From: Lamellibrachia columna
Lineage: Eukaryota; Annelida; Polychaeta; Sabellida; Siboglinidae
Length of the DNA: 64,000 nucleotides
Direction of reading: 5' to 3'
Assembly (NCBI GenBank): GCA_963662155.1
Contig: OY759263.1
Location: forward strand, 14,543,260 to 14,607,259
Positions within the stretch are counted from its first letter, which is position 1. Each line of letters opens with the position of its first letter. A program made the position numbers and the translations under genes. This document shows positions 44,201 through 54,170 of the stretch, piece after piece. The notes under the pieces are model-generated. The model searched no databases and was not told the origin of the DNA. It saw only the letters and a list, made by a program, of their open reading frames with translations.

Positions 44201-45871
44201 GTCAGAGCAAACTCACCTCAGCTGTCAGAGCGAGCTGAGGCAATGTGGAGTGAACAATTTTTAAGCTTTGAAGGAGGTTTGAATTCCGGTTCTCTCAATT
44301 AAGAGTCTGGCTTTCCAACCCCTTGCTGCTGTGCCCTAATGCAGGTTGTACTAAAGTGTCCTACACTGTTGAATAATTTGGAGTCACACAGATTTTTCCA
44401 CCTGGTTAATTTTCATACCAACCAGGATGCTTTACCCTCTCTGTAGTTATGTTCTGGTCATGTATGCTTCATAACAGTGCGACACTAGTCGAGAGAACAT
44501 CATTTTAGTGGGCAATGTTTGTAGCGCCACTGTGTAGATCACAATAAACACACCATGTTAAAGTTTGTAGTGTTGTATTATTAACACTTGTATAGTATGT
44601 TGATATAATTGGTAATTTCTTGTTTGCAGTAAGATCCGAGCTCAGCTTGGGCTGCGACTCCTTCCAGTTGAAAAGGTCACACCTTTAAAACCAAGATCGT
44701 TTCACAGTGCAAAACAAAGGGTATGACATAATATATATTCCTTGAATGGGATGGATGATCCAGCTTTGTGGACTGTTGCAATGAAGTTATTTACCTCTCA
44801 AGAAACTTGGTTGGATTCTCCGAATATATAAGTAGTTGTCATGTCAACCCTGGAGGGTTCTTGGGCATGAAATATTTTTCCAGCCAGGTACTCCTGGACC
44901 AGCCATGGAATTCAGTGAAATTCAAGAGCATTTGAAAACCTCTGAAGACACTTTTTATTCCTATGGTAAATCACACACCACAATCGCTCTCTGTGCCGCT
45001 CATCATCAGCATGTGCATTCCAACAGGAAATCTCTTTGGTTGATGCTCAGCCGTTGACCAATCAGTGACCACGTTTCATACATTATTCGATAAAAGGCTG
45101 ATATTGGTGGAAAATTAACTTGCTTAACTCGCTGCATGAGATTTGAGACCTATGCTAGGAGACAGTGACATTTAATGCAGAACCATGACGGCTTATGCAT
45201 GACAATTGACATGTCTGGAATATATTTTGGTCGACTCACTCAGCCTTCATTGGACAAAGACCAAGTGAGTCGACGTAAATATATTCAAATTTCATGAGAG
45301 GTAAATAACGTGTTTAATAATATATAGTATTTACTCAAACTGTTCTCAAGCTGCATGTTTCAAGGTACAGTGTACTCGTATCAGCTGTTAGTTCAGAGGT
45401 GATATGTCATATAAGACTATAAGTGGTTTTCAAAGTGGCTACTCCAAAGCGTATTTGCTCTGTCTATTACTGGCACAGCTTTTACAGTAAAGTGATATGT
45501 ACAAAATATTGACAATACCGTACTGAACAGGTACTCCTTGATTTATTTCACGACCATACTTGTAGTTTGGGATTGCGAATAGTGTCCTCAAATTACCAAT
45601 GGTCATATCTGAAAGTGTTTCTTAATTTGCTACGGCCTGTAAGTTTGTAAATATGAATATTGTTGTCATTGTAGTTATTTTAGCTGATTTGCAATAATAT
45701 TATTAATAATATTTCATTATAGCAAGGTTGGTATTGTAATTCTGTTTTACTTATTTTCTCTTGCAGAACGCCAACATATTACAGGCTTGTCTACACTTAG
45801 TCAAAGAGCTGGATGTAGACAGTTTAGAGATTGTTGCTGATGCCGTCCGGAACAGGATGGAATCATTATAA
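32178..45871 (+). CDS. CFAP410 (C21orf2), complete six-exon gene
   Basis: Spliced model: 32178-32257, 34952-35017, 41505-41728, 42329-42605, 44630-44720, 45767-45871. All introns are GT-AG, all phases agree, and the total is 843 nt (280 residues plus stop; human is about 256). It starts MNKLSENLVLARSRASD and reaches VRKLNCW, as in vertebrates. Leucine-rich repeats follow (GSSLNDVSILRRMPN, LEELYIRKNNI, LPKLRNLWLADNPC) and close with the LRR cap (RLTVLRMLPNLQKLDN). A Pro/Thr-rich linker (residues about 135-210) leads to the C-terminal helical domain (ILQACLHLVKELDVDSL). In vertebrates the protein acts at the cilium base, partners NEK1 and is needed for ciliogenesis. It is divergent to ESPL1. 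Confidence 0.93.
32338..33815. mobile_element. Foldback element 2 (repeat-built inverted arms)
   Basis: The left arm (about 32338-32460) repeats GGTGATTTCGGCCC-like motifs (GGTGATTTC, GGTGATGTTTGCCC, TGATGATTTCGGACC). The right arm (about 33710-33812) has them inverted (GGGCTGAAGTCACC, GGCTGAAGTCACC, GGCCGAATTCACC). The 1.25-kb middle is AT-rich without a coding frame. The design is the same as foldback element 1 but with a different motif. It lies in CFAP410 intron 1. Confidence 0.65.
34825..34895. repeat. (GCAC)/(GCAT) microsatellite
   Basis: GCATGCACGCACGCAC-type tract in CFAP410 intron 1, 60 bp before the exon 2 acceptor. Confidence 0.9.
34952..35017 (+). CDS. CFAP410 exon 2
   Basis: Acceptor ATTCTGTTTCAG, donor CTAAG/GTGATA. 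66 bp encoding GSSLNDVSILRRMPN then IQVVSL, the first full leucine-rich repeat. It matches GSRLTDISICQEMPS of the human protein. Confidence 0.92.
35645..35785 (+). repeat. About 71-bp duplication
   Basis: GTTTAGTTGGTG, then TTTTAGTGACGCGTCAAGTG, then GGTAGTGGGTAGTTGTG occurs twice. It is probably part of the 5' region of the LINE that follows. Confidence 0.8.
36510..37360 (+). pseudogene. LINE endonuclease domain, fragmented
   Basis: Pieces in three frames: LCLGTWNIWTV (catalytic Asn region), GIGLAMKNTS, LILLGDFSARV (GDFN-like box with Ser in place of Asn) and DCDTDHILVISNMKL (the SDH-like terminal box). Breaks occur near 36665 and 37005. Confidence 0.75.
38006..39826 (+). pseudogene. LINE reverse transcriptase, interrupted
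   Basis: The N-terminal fingers lie in the frame from 38006 (RDSNIITLYKNKGDR, CNNYRGIYLLSV). A 50-bp minisatellite then sits on motif A. The main frame 38618-39625 gives DLTKAFDYVNRE, GVKQGCVLAPTLFG and YIDDAAFCS (catalytic Asp pair kept, Tyr-Ile before it). An in-frame TGA at 39623-39625 breaks the conserved GRPK box, and the rest (PKLRYKNVIKRDLKD) is open to 39826. Confidence 0.85.
38311..38655 (+). repeat. 50-bp minisatellite inside reverse transcriptase, 7 copies
   Basis: Copies start at 38311, 38361, 38411, 38461, 38511, 38561 and 38611, exactly 50 bp apart. Each holds GCAACAGATGCCACTCCACG, then TGGCATTTGTGGATCTCACT, then AAACAAGGGA. Six extra copies add 300 bp, which keeps the overall frame, but copy 6 places a TAA in it. 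Confidence 0.96.
40405..41092 (+). repeat. 17-bp minisatellite, about 40 copies
   Basis: CCTGTCTGTTGCATCCA units, with CATCCG and TATCCA variants grouped in blocks. Long frames are open in all three plus-strand registers and in several minus ones, simply because the unit has no stop codons. They are not genes. CFAP410 intron 2. Confidence 0.96.
41505..41728 (+). CDS. CFAP410 exon 3
   Basis: Acceptor TTTTCCTTGCAG, donor AATGTCG/GTAGGG. Encodes VNEITSLADF, LEELYIRKNNI, LPKLRNLWLADNPC and the cap LRMLPNLQKLDNV, ending in phase 1. This is the most conserved part of the gene. Confidence 0.94.
41836..42328 (+). repeat. Seven tandem copies of the exon 4 acceptor region
   Basis: A 66-73-bp unit made of TTTTTAAATGTCGTTTTTCAG, the first bases of exon 4 (CTGTCCAATAGGAGATAAAT), GAGGCCCTAAAAGAG and the sequence after it. 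Copies have acceptors ending at 41909, 41981, 42050, 42119, 42185 and 42255, before the true one at 42328. The first copy (41836) lacks an AG acceptor. CFAP410 intron 3. Confidence 0.92.
42329..42605 (+). CDS. CFAP410 exon 4
   Basis: Acceptor CTGTTTCAG, donor ACAAA/GTGAGT. Encodes AVQQEEINEALERGLELS (after completing the Ala codon) and a Pro/Thr/Ser-rich linker. The first acceptor with a fully open downstream frame is chosen. It aligns with AVTEEELSRALSEGEE of the human protein. Confidence 0.92.
42648..42802 (+). repeat. 19-bp tandem repeat, about 8 copies
   Basis: ATCATGTTATATAGTATAA, with ATAATG and ATCATGTAATA variants, just after the exon 4 donor. Confidence 0.93.
43181..43531 (+). repeat. 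58-bp tandem repeat, 6 copies
   Basis: CAGTTACTAGGTCACTGCTA, then GGTTTCCTTGGTTGA, then ACTATGATGTATCATAACTC with single-base variants. CFAP410 intron 4. Confidence 0.95.
43612..44235 (+). repeat. 23-bp minisatellite, about 27 copies
   Basis: CTCAGCTGTCAGAGCGAACT plus CAC, with GCAAACTCAC variants. The 23-bp length rotates the reading frame each unit, and open frames cross it in two plus registers. They are not genes. It abuts a SINE remnant. Confidence 0.96.
44236..44335 (-). mobile_element. SINE remnant
   Basis: Read on the minus strand: GGGCACAGCAGCAAGG, an A-box-like GTTGGAAAGCC region, GAATTCAAACC (B-box-like), then TTCAAAGCTTAAAAATTG, parallel to TTCGAAGCTTAGGCAATT of the 56.4-kb SINE. 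The 23-bp array begins where the SINE body should continue. Confidence 0.6.
44630..44720 (+). CDS. CFAP410 exon 5
   Basis: Acceptor TTTCTTGTTTGCAG, donor CAAAGG/GTATGA. It completes an Asn codon and encodes KIRAQLGLRLLPVEKV then TPLKPRSFHSAKQR. Phase 0 out. Confidence 0.85.
44784..45311. mobile_element. Small MITE-like element in CFAP410 intron 5
   Basis: GTTATTTACCTCTCA AGAAA (44788-44807) and its inverted partner TTTCATGAGAGGTAAATAAC (45290-45309) bound about 0.5 kb with no coding frame. A second hairpin lies just inside the right end. Confidence 0.55.
45218..45286. repeat. Hairpin with 20-bp arms
   Basis: GAATATATTT TGG TCGACTCACT (45218-45240) pairs with AGTGAGTCGA CGT AAATATATTC (45264-45286) around a 23-bp loop. 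Only the three middle bases fail to match. Confidence 0.85.
45767..45871 (+). CDS. CFAP410 exon 6 with stop
   Basis: Acceptor TTTTCTCTTGCAG. Encodes NANILQACLHLVKELDVD, SLEIVADAVRNRMESL and TAA at 45869-45871. It matches the C-terminal helical domain of vertebrate CFAP410 ([20 protein letters not shown]). Confidence 0.93.
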   Translation, partial: NANILQACLHLVKELDVDSLEIVADAVRNRMESL

Positions 45872-46278
45872 ACATCATCGTCATCATTCGTGAAGAAATT
45901 TAATGAAACAGACTTTGTACAGATGATTGGTTAAAATGCATGTTTTTTTAATAGAAGTCAGCGAAACATCTAGTGTATGTCTAATTGTTGAAGTTATCAT
46001 TGATGATGCGATCAGGGATTCATGTTGTGCATCAAACTGGCTAATTAAAAGTTTGTGAATGAACAACTGCATTAGGACTCGGGTTGTCAGCAGAACTAGG
46101 CTGTAGTTTGTTTTACATATCATGATGTTCTTGATGAAGACGTTGTTGTTGAACAATGCTAGATGTCTTGATGAGGTTTTAAAGGGTTATCAGTTAAAAC
46201 AAACTTAAAGGAAAGTCATAATTTCCACCGTAGTATGATAGTGAGTGGCTTGAATAGTTTCGACAATGTGTTGGCTTC

Positions 46279-46357
<79 letters not shown>

Positions 46358-46688
46358 TTGAGAATATCTACTAAAAATGCTTGAATTCTTTGTTAACAGT
46401 TAATGAAGATATAGTATCCATGTTATGTTAGCTGGTTGTACAGTATGTATAAATGGTGCCATATTATTCAGATTCAGTACCCTTTAGTAACACCAGCTCT
46501 CCAATTGATAGGCTGGACCTCTTGAAGCAATGGTTGCAAACATCGTTGTTACTTCACACAAAACAAGCATAGTGTATTTTATTGTCTATTGCCAATAGCA
46601 TTGGATCTGTTTGGAACAAACCCCTCAAAAAGTGTTAATACATATATATAATAACTGTAAAATAAAACAAACAGCAATTGCTTTTGAA
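45872..46688 (+). other. CFAP410 3' flank
   Basis: Unique sequence with an (AC)n tract at 46283-46354. AATAAA at 46661-46666 is the clearest polyadenylation signal and lies about 25 bp before the 15-bp array. No other gene is seen. Confidence 0.45.
46283..46354. repeat. (AC)n microsatellite
   Basis: A pure AC dinucleotide tract of about 72 bp. Confidence 0.98.
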
Positions 46689-49352
46689 GGGTATGCTCTG
46701 TTAGGGTATGCTCTGTTAGGGTATGCTCTCGTAGGGTATGCTCTGTTAGGGTATGCTCTGTTAGGGTATGCTCTGTTAGGGTATGCTCTGTTAGGGTATG
46801 CTCTGTTAGGGTATGCTCTCGTAGGATATGCTCTGTTAGGGTATGCTCTGTTAGGGTATGCTCTGTTAGGGTATGCTCTGTTAGGGTATGCTCTCGTAGG
46901 GTATGCTCTGTTAGGGTATGCTCTGTTAGGGTATGCTCTGTTAGGGTATGTTCTGTTAGGGTATGCTCTGTTAGGGTATGCTCTGTTAGGGTATGCTCTG
47001 TTAGGGTATGCTCTCGTAGGGTATGCTCTGTTAGGGTATGCTCTGTTAGGGTATGCTCTCGTAGGGTATGCTCTGTTAGGGTATGCTCTGTTAGGGTATG
47101 CTCTCGTAGGGTATGCTCTGTTAGGGTATGCTCTGTTAGGGTATGTTCTGTTAGGGTATGCTCTCGTAGGGTATGCTCTGTTAGGGCATGCTCTGTTAGG
47201 GTATGCTCTGTTAGGGTATGCTCTGTTAGGGTATGCACTGTTAGGGTATGCACTGTTAGGGTATGCACTGTTAGGGTATGCTCTGTTAGGGTATGCTCTG
47301 TTAGGGCATGCTCTGTTAGGGCATGCTCTGTTAGGGCATGCTCTGTTAGGGCATGCTCTGTTAGGGCATGCTCTGTTAGGGCATGCTCTGTTAGGGCATG
47401 CTCTGTTAGGGCATGCTCTGTTAGGGTATGCTCTGTTAGGGTATGCTCTGTTAGGGTATGCTCTGTTAGGGTATGCTCTCGTAGGGTATGCTCTGTTAGG
47501 GTATGCTCTGTTAGGGTATGCTCTCGTAGGGTATGCTCTGTTAGGGCATGCTCTGTTAGGGCATGCTCTGTTAGGGCATGCTCTGTTAGGGCATGCTCTG
47601 TTAGGGTATGCTCTGTTAGGGTATGCTCTGTTAGGGCATGCACTGTTAGGGCATGCTCTGTTAGGGCATGCTCTGTTAGGGCATGCTCTGTTAGGGCATG
47701 CTCTGTTAGGGCATGCTCTGTTAGGGCATGCTCTGTTAGGGCATGCTCTGTTAGGGCATGCTCTGTTAGGGCATGCTCTGTTAGGGCATGCTCTGTTAGG
47801 GCATGCTCTATTAGGGCATGCTCTGTTAGGGCATGCTCTGTTAGGGCATGCTCTGTTAGGGCATGCTCTGTTAGGGCATGCTCTGTTAGGGCATGCTCTG
47901 TTAGGGCATGCTCTGTTAGGGCATGCTCTGTTAGGGCATGCTCTGTTAGGGTATGCTCTGTTAGGGTATGCTCTGTTAGGGTATGCTCTCGTAGGGTATG
48001 CTCTGTTAGGGTATGCTCTGTTAGGGTATGCACTGTTAGGGTATGCACTGTTAGGGTATGCTCTGTTAGGGTATGCTCTGTTAGGGTATGCACTGTTAGG
48101 GTATGCTCTGTTAGGGTATGCTCTGTTAGGGTATGCTCTGTTAGGGTATGCTCTGTTAGGGTATGCTCTGTTAGGGTATGCTCTCGTAGGGTATGCTCTG
48201 TTAGGGTATGCTCTGTTAGGGTATGCTCTGTTAGGGTATGCTCTGTTAGGGCATGCTCTGTTAGGGCATGCTCTGTTAGGGCATGCTCTGTTAGGGCATG
48301 CTCTATTAGGGTATGCTCTGTTAGGGTATGCTCTGTTAGGGTATGCTCTGTTAGGGTATGCTCTGTTAGGGCATGCTCTGTTAGGGCATGCTCTGTTAGG
48401 GTATGCTCTCGTAGGGTATGCTCTGTTAGGGTATGCTCTGTTAGGGTATGCTCTGTTAGGGTATGCTCTGTTAGGGTATGCTCTCGTAGGGTATGCTCTG
48501 TTAGGGTATGCTCTGTTAGGGTATGCTCTCGTAGGGTATGCTCTCGTAGGGTATGCTCTGTTAGGGTATGCTCTGTTAGGGTATGCTCTGTTAGGGTATG
48601 CTCTGTTAGGGCATGCTCTTTTAGGGTATGCTCTGTTAGGGTATGCTCTCGTAGGGTATGCTCTGTTAGGGTATGCTCTGTTAGGGTATGCTCTGTTAGG
48701 GTATGCTCTCGTAGGGTATGCTCTCGTAGGGTATGCTCTCGTAGGGTATGCTCTGTTAGGGTATGCTCTGTTAGGGTATGCTCTGTTAGGGTATGCTCTC
48801 GTAGGGTATGCTCTCGTAGGGTATGCTCTGTTAGGGTATGCTCTGTTAGGGTATGCTCTGTTAGGGTATGCTCTCGTAGGGTATGCTCTGTTAGGGTATG
48901 CTCTGTTAGGGTATGCTCTGTTAGGGTATGCACTGTTAGGGTATGCACTGTTAGGGTATGCTCTGTTAGGGTATGCTCTGTTAGGGTATGCTCTCGTAGG
49001 GTATGCTCTGTTAGGGTATGCTCTGTTAGGGTATGCTCTGTTAGGATATGCTCTGTTAGGGTATGCTCTGTTAGGGTATGCTCTGTTAGGGTATGCTCTG
49101 TTAGGGTATGCTCTGTTAGGGTATGCTCTGTTAGGGTATGCTCTGTTAGGGTATGCTCTCGTAGGGTATGCTCTGTTAGGGTATGCTCTGTTAGTGTATG
49201 CTCTGTTAGGGTATGCTCTGTTAGGGTATGCTCTGTTAGGGTATGCTCTGTTAGGGTATGCACTGTTAGGGTATGCACTGTTAGGGTATGCTCTGTTAGG
49301 GTATGCTCTCGTAGGGTATGCTCTGTTAGGGTATGCTCTGTTAGGGTATGCT
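46689..49352 (+). repeat. 15-bp array with TTAGGG, about 178 copies
   Basis: Unit TATGCTCTGTTAGGG, with variants CATGCTCTG, TATGCACTG and CTCTCGTAGGG grouped in blocks. The phase never slips: every unit reads as exactly 15 bp across 2.66 kb. Three open frames of about 900 codons cross it (pentapeptides LLGYA on plus; LTEHT and YPNRA on minus) but start and end in flanking DNA without gene signals. Confidence 0.97.
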
Positions 49353-49536
49353 CTGCTCATCTATGGTCACAATTAATACCCAGATTTCACTGTCATACAA
49401 TCTTTTTCGCATCCATCCTAAGATGTGAGCCTTCTATATTGCTACAGCCCTACGTTACAAATTCTATTTCCCTTTCATTCCCCATGTAGCAGGTGCAACA
49501 ACTGTGTTACTGATTCAGAGATCAACATGTTTACTG

Positions 49537-49651
<115 letters not shown>

Positions 49652-50380
49652 TCTTCATAGTCAATGTTGAGATGGTAAAATGTGAAATGTTTGGAATACC
49701 TATGTATGTACCGTGTGCCAATTGTTACTATTCAGGCGATTTTTTTGTATTTACTTGAGAGATTGGAAATGCCCAACATGTAATGGTTGTTAAACGCATG
49801 ACAGTGAGAATTGAAAAATATTTATTTATATAAAAGCATGTTTATTATACAAAGACTGTTGTTTTTGTCTTGTCAATGAATGTTGCATTATATTACATAT
49901 AATTATCTTATTGTGTTTATTTTAAGCTGCTGTAAAGTTACACATTGACTTTATTGTATGATTTATTATAAGTACAAAGTCACATATACAACTTTGAAAA
50001 ACATAAAGGTTACGAATTAATTGTGACTGTCCATCATAATACTGTAACTCGCCATAATTTGAACAAGCAGAGCACATCTATTGCACAACTAATGATGAAT
50101 CATTAATTAATTATTATCATGTTCAGAAATATATAGACATGCACTGACGTTTGTTTATTGGGCCATCCTAGGCGAATCTAAAGGCGCATAAATATTGATA
50201 TATGTAATTTCAACATTGAAAAATAATATAAGGCGTCTGCATCTTTTCCGGATAGGCCTTCTACAATGCCACTTTACACAAGTCAAGGCATTATTAAATT
50301 AGTGTAATCTACCTATTTCTCCCAGTCTCAACAAAGTAGATGGGCATTACACAGTAATACAGCGAACTCCTTTAAACATT
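49652..50380. other. No recognisable gene
   Basis: AT-rich sequence without supported features. Confidence 0.5.
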
Positions 50381-50665
50381 TGCTGGCAGCAACCATGACG
50401 TAGAGCTCTACAGTGGAATGAGCGAAGTCACAGACATGATACGGGAAAGGAGGCTGGGCACTGCTACACAGACACAAGGATGAAATGGCATCAAATACAA
50501 TCCTCTGGCAACCAGAATATGGAAGAGCAAGCCAAGGCAGACCAGCCTTAACATGTATCGACTGTCTAAGGGAAATCTTGGAATTGGATGGTTAAAAATG
50601 ACAATGAGGAATAGAGATATCTGGACACAGATGTTAGCGTCGTCAGAGTTCGATCCTAGTAGTTG
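50381..50665 (+). pseudogene. LINE 3' fragment (reverse transcriptase C-terminus)
   Basis: Plus-strand pieces in shifting frames give SEVTDMIRERRLG, then a GRASQGRPALTC-type box, then MRNRDIWTQMLASSE. This is the GRP ... D-R-x2-W ending typical of non-LTR reverse transcriptases. Stops and frameshifts are present. Confidence 0.6.
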
Positions 50666-50997
50666 ACATTAGTGAGTAATGCATAGACTCTATGAAGTAA
50701 AACGAACAGTTAGTAAAACTTGGTTTTACACGACAGCTCACAGCCAACTTGTATACAGAAGTCGGCCATCAGCGAATTGATGCAGGAGTGTAGATAGAAA
50801 AGGCTACTTTAGTAATGCTTCAATACGACTGTTTTGACGTTGACTCACATCAATGAAACGCAGATATCAAATGTTAACAGATACGTTTGCCACATTACAA
50901 TTTACAATCCCCAGTAAATTAGCGAATACAGATGATGCTTTTCAAAAAACTTTAAATATTACGGTTATTCTGTTTGTCGATCAACCGTTAAGTACTA

Positions 50998-51505
50998 TGT
51001 TCAATGCAGAGGCACTGCGACCGAACTGTTATGTTCAATGCGGAGGCACTGCGACCGAACTGTTATGTTCAATGCGGAGGCACTGCGACCGAACTGTTAT
51101 GTTCAATGCAGAGGCACTGCGACCGAACTGTTATGTTCAATGCGGAGGCACTGCGACCGAACTGTTATGTTCAATGCGGAGGCACTGCGACCGAACTGTT
51201 ATGTTCAATGCAGAGGCACTGCGACCGAACTGTTATGTTCAATGCGGAGGCACTGCGACCAAACTGTTATGTTCAATGCGGAGGCACTGCGACCGAACTG
51301 TTATGTTCAATGCGGAGGCACTGCGACCAAACTGTTATGTTCAATGCGGAGGCACTGCGACCGAACTGTTATGTTCAATGCGGAGGCACTGCGACCAAAC
51401 TGTTATGTTCAATGCGGAGGCACTGCGACCAAACTGTTATGTTCAATGCGGAGGCACTGCGACCGAACTGTTATGTTCAATGCAGAGGCACTGAGACCGA
51501 ACTGT
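50998..51505 (+). repeat. 34-bp minisatellite, about 15 copies
   Basis: TTATGTTCAATGCGGAGGCA, then CTGCGACCGAACTG, with GCAGAGG and ACCAAACTG variants. Open in all three plus frames because the unit lacks stops. Not a gene. Confidence 0.96.
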
Positions 51506-51839
51506 CGATGGTACACATCAATCTCGATATTGGGTGTAGAAGCGTGACCGACGACTCAGTTCAGGAGTTGTTCGCACGTCATCCCAGTAAATTTTGACAG
51601 AATGAGGTCGCCCTTGCAACACATGGTCAAAGTCGTTCTGTAGTAGAAAAGAACAATACATTTTGTAGTCAGATTATGTCGATAGTAACATTTTACTTAG
51701 TGCAGTGTATAGCTTTGTGTGTTGGTGCGTGTGCGTGTATGTGTGAAAGTAGAACATAATACATGTTGCATATTTTGATATGAGCATTGCTTATAATTAT
51801 CGTTATTACTGATCATTATATGTATATATGGGGCATGCA

Positions 51840-52140
<301 letters not shown>

Positions 52141-52286
52141 AGACAGGAATATCGGGAAACCATGAAATCCCCGTTAACCAGGTATTGAAAGTAAAATACG
52201 TCACTGGATTTCCTGTACTAAAATTCGATACATATATACTATTAAAAGCAGAAATCGTCATGCGAACCAAAGACAATCTTATAAAC

Positions 52287-52735
52287 CTGTGAGTCTTTGT
52301 GCCACAACAGGCGACGTTGTCGAAGACTACAAACAGCTTTCCGCCGCAACACATGTGTTTCGTCTCGTCATACAACGTGTCGTTGCATCGCGCTGCAGAA
52401 CCAACAAAGACATACGGCAAGTGTATCCACTGATGCTACACGATCATATTTGCCTATCTGAGTTTGGCGTTTGTGTCTAGGTTATATCGGATGTAATACA
52501 ATCGAAACGTTTGACTTCACGTGTGTGATGTTTTACGCATATAACATGTATTACCAGTATCGTTTACAAGTGCATTTGTATCGGTATAAAATACAAATTC
52601 ACCCTCTGACGCTGGAGTTTGAACGTTGAAGATGGTTAGAGAGATACACTCACCGGTGTAGTAACTTCGTCCGTTGACGAGGAACGGAAGCTGGACCACA
52701 AACAACAGGTGCAGGATAACAAGGACGGTCAGCAT
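52287..52735 (-). CDS. Galaxin-like secreted protein, first two exons
   Basis: Minus-strand model 52735-52654 joined to 52392-52287; both junctions GT-AG, phase 1 matches. Exon 1 is a signal peptide (MLTVLVILHLLFVVQLP then FLVNG) preceded by an acceptor-like TTGTTTTCAG, so a 5' non-coding exon is likely. Exon 2 encodes ARCNDTLYDETKHMCCGG and VFDNVACCGTKTH, the C-x-Y-x-CC-G-x-CCG rhythm of galaxin repeats. Galaxins are secreted, cysteine-rich extracellular matrix or biomineral proteins of corals and many invertebrates. Further exons should lie to the left (below 52287); none was found, and a large microsatellite fills the next 450 bp. The exon 2 donor (CAG/GTTTAT) is weak. Confidence 0.6.
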
Positions 52736-53035
52736 CGTGACGGTCTGAAAACAAGAGCGCCGTGCAATCAGGAAACAAGGGTACACACTGTCTCACAAGT
52801 CATGGGCGGCACAGCTGCAATTGGATATAACTGGGAACGCGAACGTGTAAATATCCAGCTAGGGCCAATGAAGGAACATACGTACTTCTCTTCGAAACGA
52901 CACTCAAATTATGTTCGATGGTATTCTGATGGTTTGCGTCAGGTGATCAAGTGTAGACATCAGACTTTGGTCGAGTGGCTTTTGAGGAAAGCACTTGTTG
53001 TCTGTAGATCGAGACCGGCTCCCCGGTAGTTATTC

Positions 53036-53214
53036 CCGATCTCCGATGGTTGGACCGAGGGGTCGGATCTCCGATGGTTGGACCGAGGGGTCGAATCTCC
53101 GATGGTTGGACCGCGGGGTCGGATCTCCGATGGTTGGACCGAGGGGTCGGATCTCCGATGGTTGGACCGCGGGGTCGGATCTCCGATGGTTGGACCGAGG
53201 GGTCGGATCTCCAA
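53036..53214 (+). repeat. 28-bp tandem repeat, about 6 copies
   Basis: GATCTCCGATGGTTGGACCG then AGGGGTCG, with CGGGGTCG variants. GC-rich against AT-rich flanks. Confidence 0.95.
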
Positions 53215-53640
53215 TTAATTTAACTTATTGTTATATAATGTAATTAACTATTTACTCACAACCAACTGCCACTATATGAGCATACTCGTTCACATTGTAA
53301 ATGTAAGATATCGGTTTCGTATAGTAGGATATTATGGGTGTTATGAGCATCCTTTTGTTTTTGGCCAATATTTGAATATTTGGCCAATTAAGTTCATTAG
53401 TGGGTTTATAACCAAAATGCATTATTGAAAAAAGTAATCGTAGAAAAATGGTCATATTACCCGAAGAGACTGGCAATATTAGCATGCATGTAAACCGTAT
53501 GTATGTATATATGTTTTATAAATATTGTGTAAAAGTAATACCTAATGCTTTTTGGTATTCATAATGATTGGATATGCATATAAAAATATATTAACATTAG
53601 TAAATTGTACTAGAAGATTAAAAATTTATTGTTTTATTTA
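53215..53640. other. AT-rich, no recognisable gene
   Basis: Only short frames. Confidence 0.5.
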
Positions 53641-53658
53641 AAAATATAGAACTCTTAA

Positions 53659-54170
53659 TTAGGAACCGAGTAGTGCGTAGACACAACATTGACAAGTGAC
53701 GCTGTCGTCGTCTAGAATGCCGCATTCTTCGGCGCACGATTCGTGAAACCCAAAACAGTATGGTTTGCACTGAATCCAATCTTCGTTTCTTTTTGGACCA
53801 GTTCTGCTGCCAAAATCCAAGCCACATTTATGGCATGCATTCTTAGGTTCAACTTTTATCTTAACTAATTTTTCTATGTTGACCATTTTTCTATTGAAAA
53901 TGTTCTTCATCTACGGCTTCTTTGTTGTGTTTCTGGCACCACTTTCCATCACTGGTTTTTTTACTTTTTCTACTACTATTTCTGAGTGCGCAACTCTCCG
54001 TTTTCATGCTGCCCCAACCCTACCTGCCAACTTTGGCCTGGTAAGTTTGTGCGAACCAATGAAATGTTTAAAAGATAAACCGACAACTTCTCGATCGCCG
54101 GGTGCTGAAGGCTGCGGCTCTGTCCTTGCAGACTCTTATCTGTCAGCCTGCGCATCGGAAAAGTGAACAT
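53659..54170 (-). pseudogene. Transposase C-terminal fragment with PHD-like finger
   Basis: The minus frame 53910-53659 holds ACHKCGLDFG, then EDWIQCKPYCFGFHESCAEEC, broken here as DWIQC ... FHESCAEEC, and SVTCQCC. This is the C-x2-C ... W-I-x-C ... H-x2-C ... C-x-C finger found at the C-terminus of many invertebrate DDE transposases. Upstream on the same strand (54170-53911) the frame is basic and crossed by stops. No catalytic core is in the window. It is a decayed DNA transposon end. Confidence 0.55.

Noticed and set aside
43509..44302. Frames of 251 and 215 codons with QLSE/SCQS repeats
   Set aside because: These are the 23-bp minisatellite, whose unit rotates the frame and lacks stops.
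50853..51597. Frames of 169-213 codons rich in NAEALRPNCYVQ
   Set aside because: These are the 34-bp minisatellite. All three plus frames are open only because the unit lacks stops.
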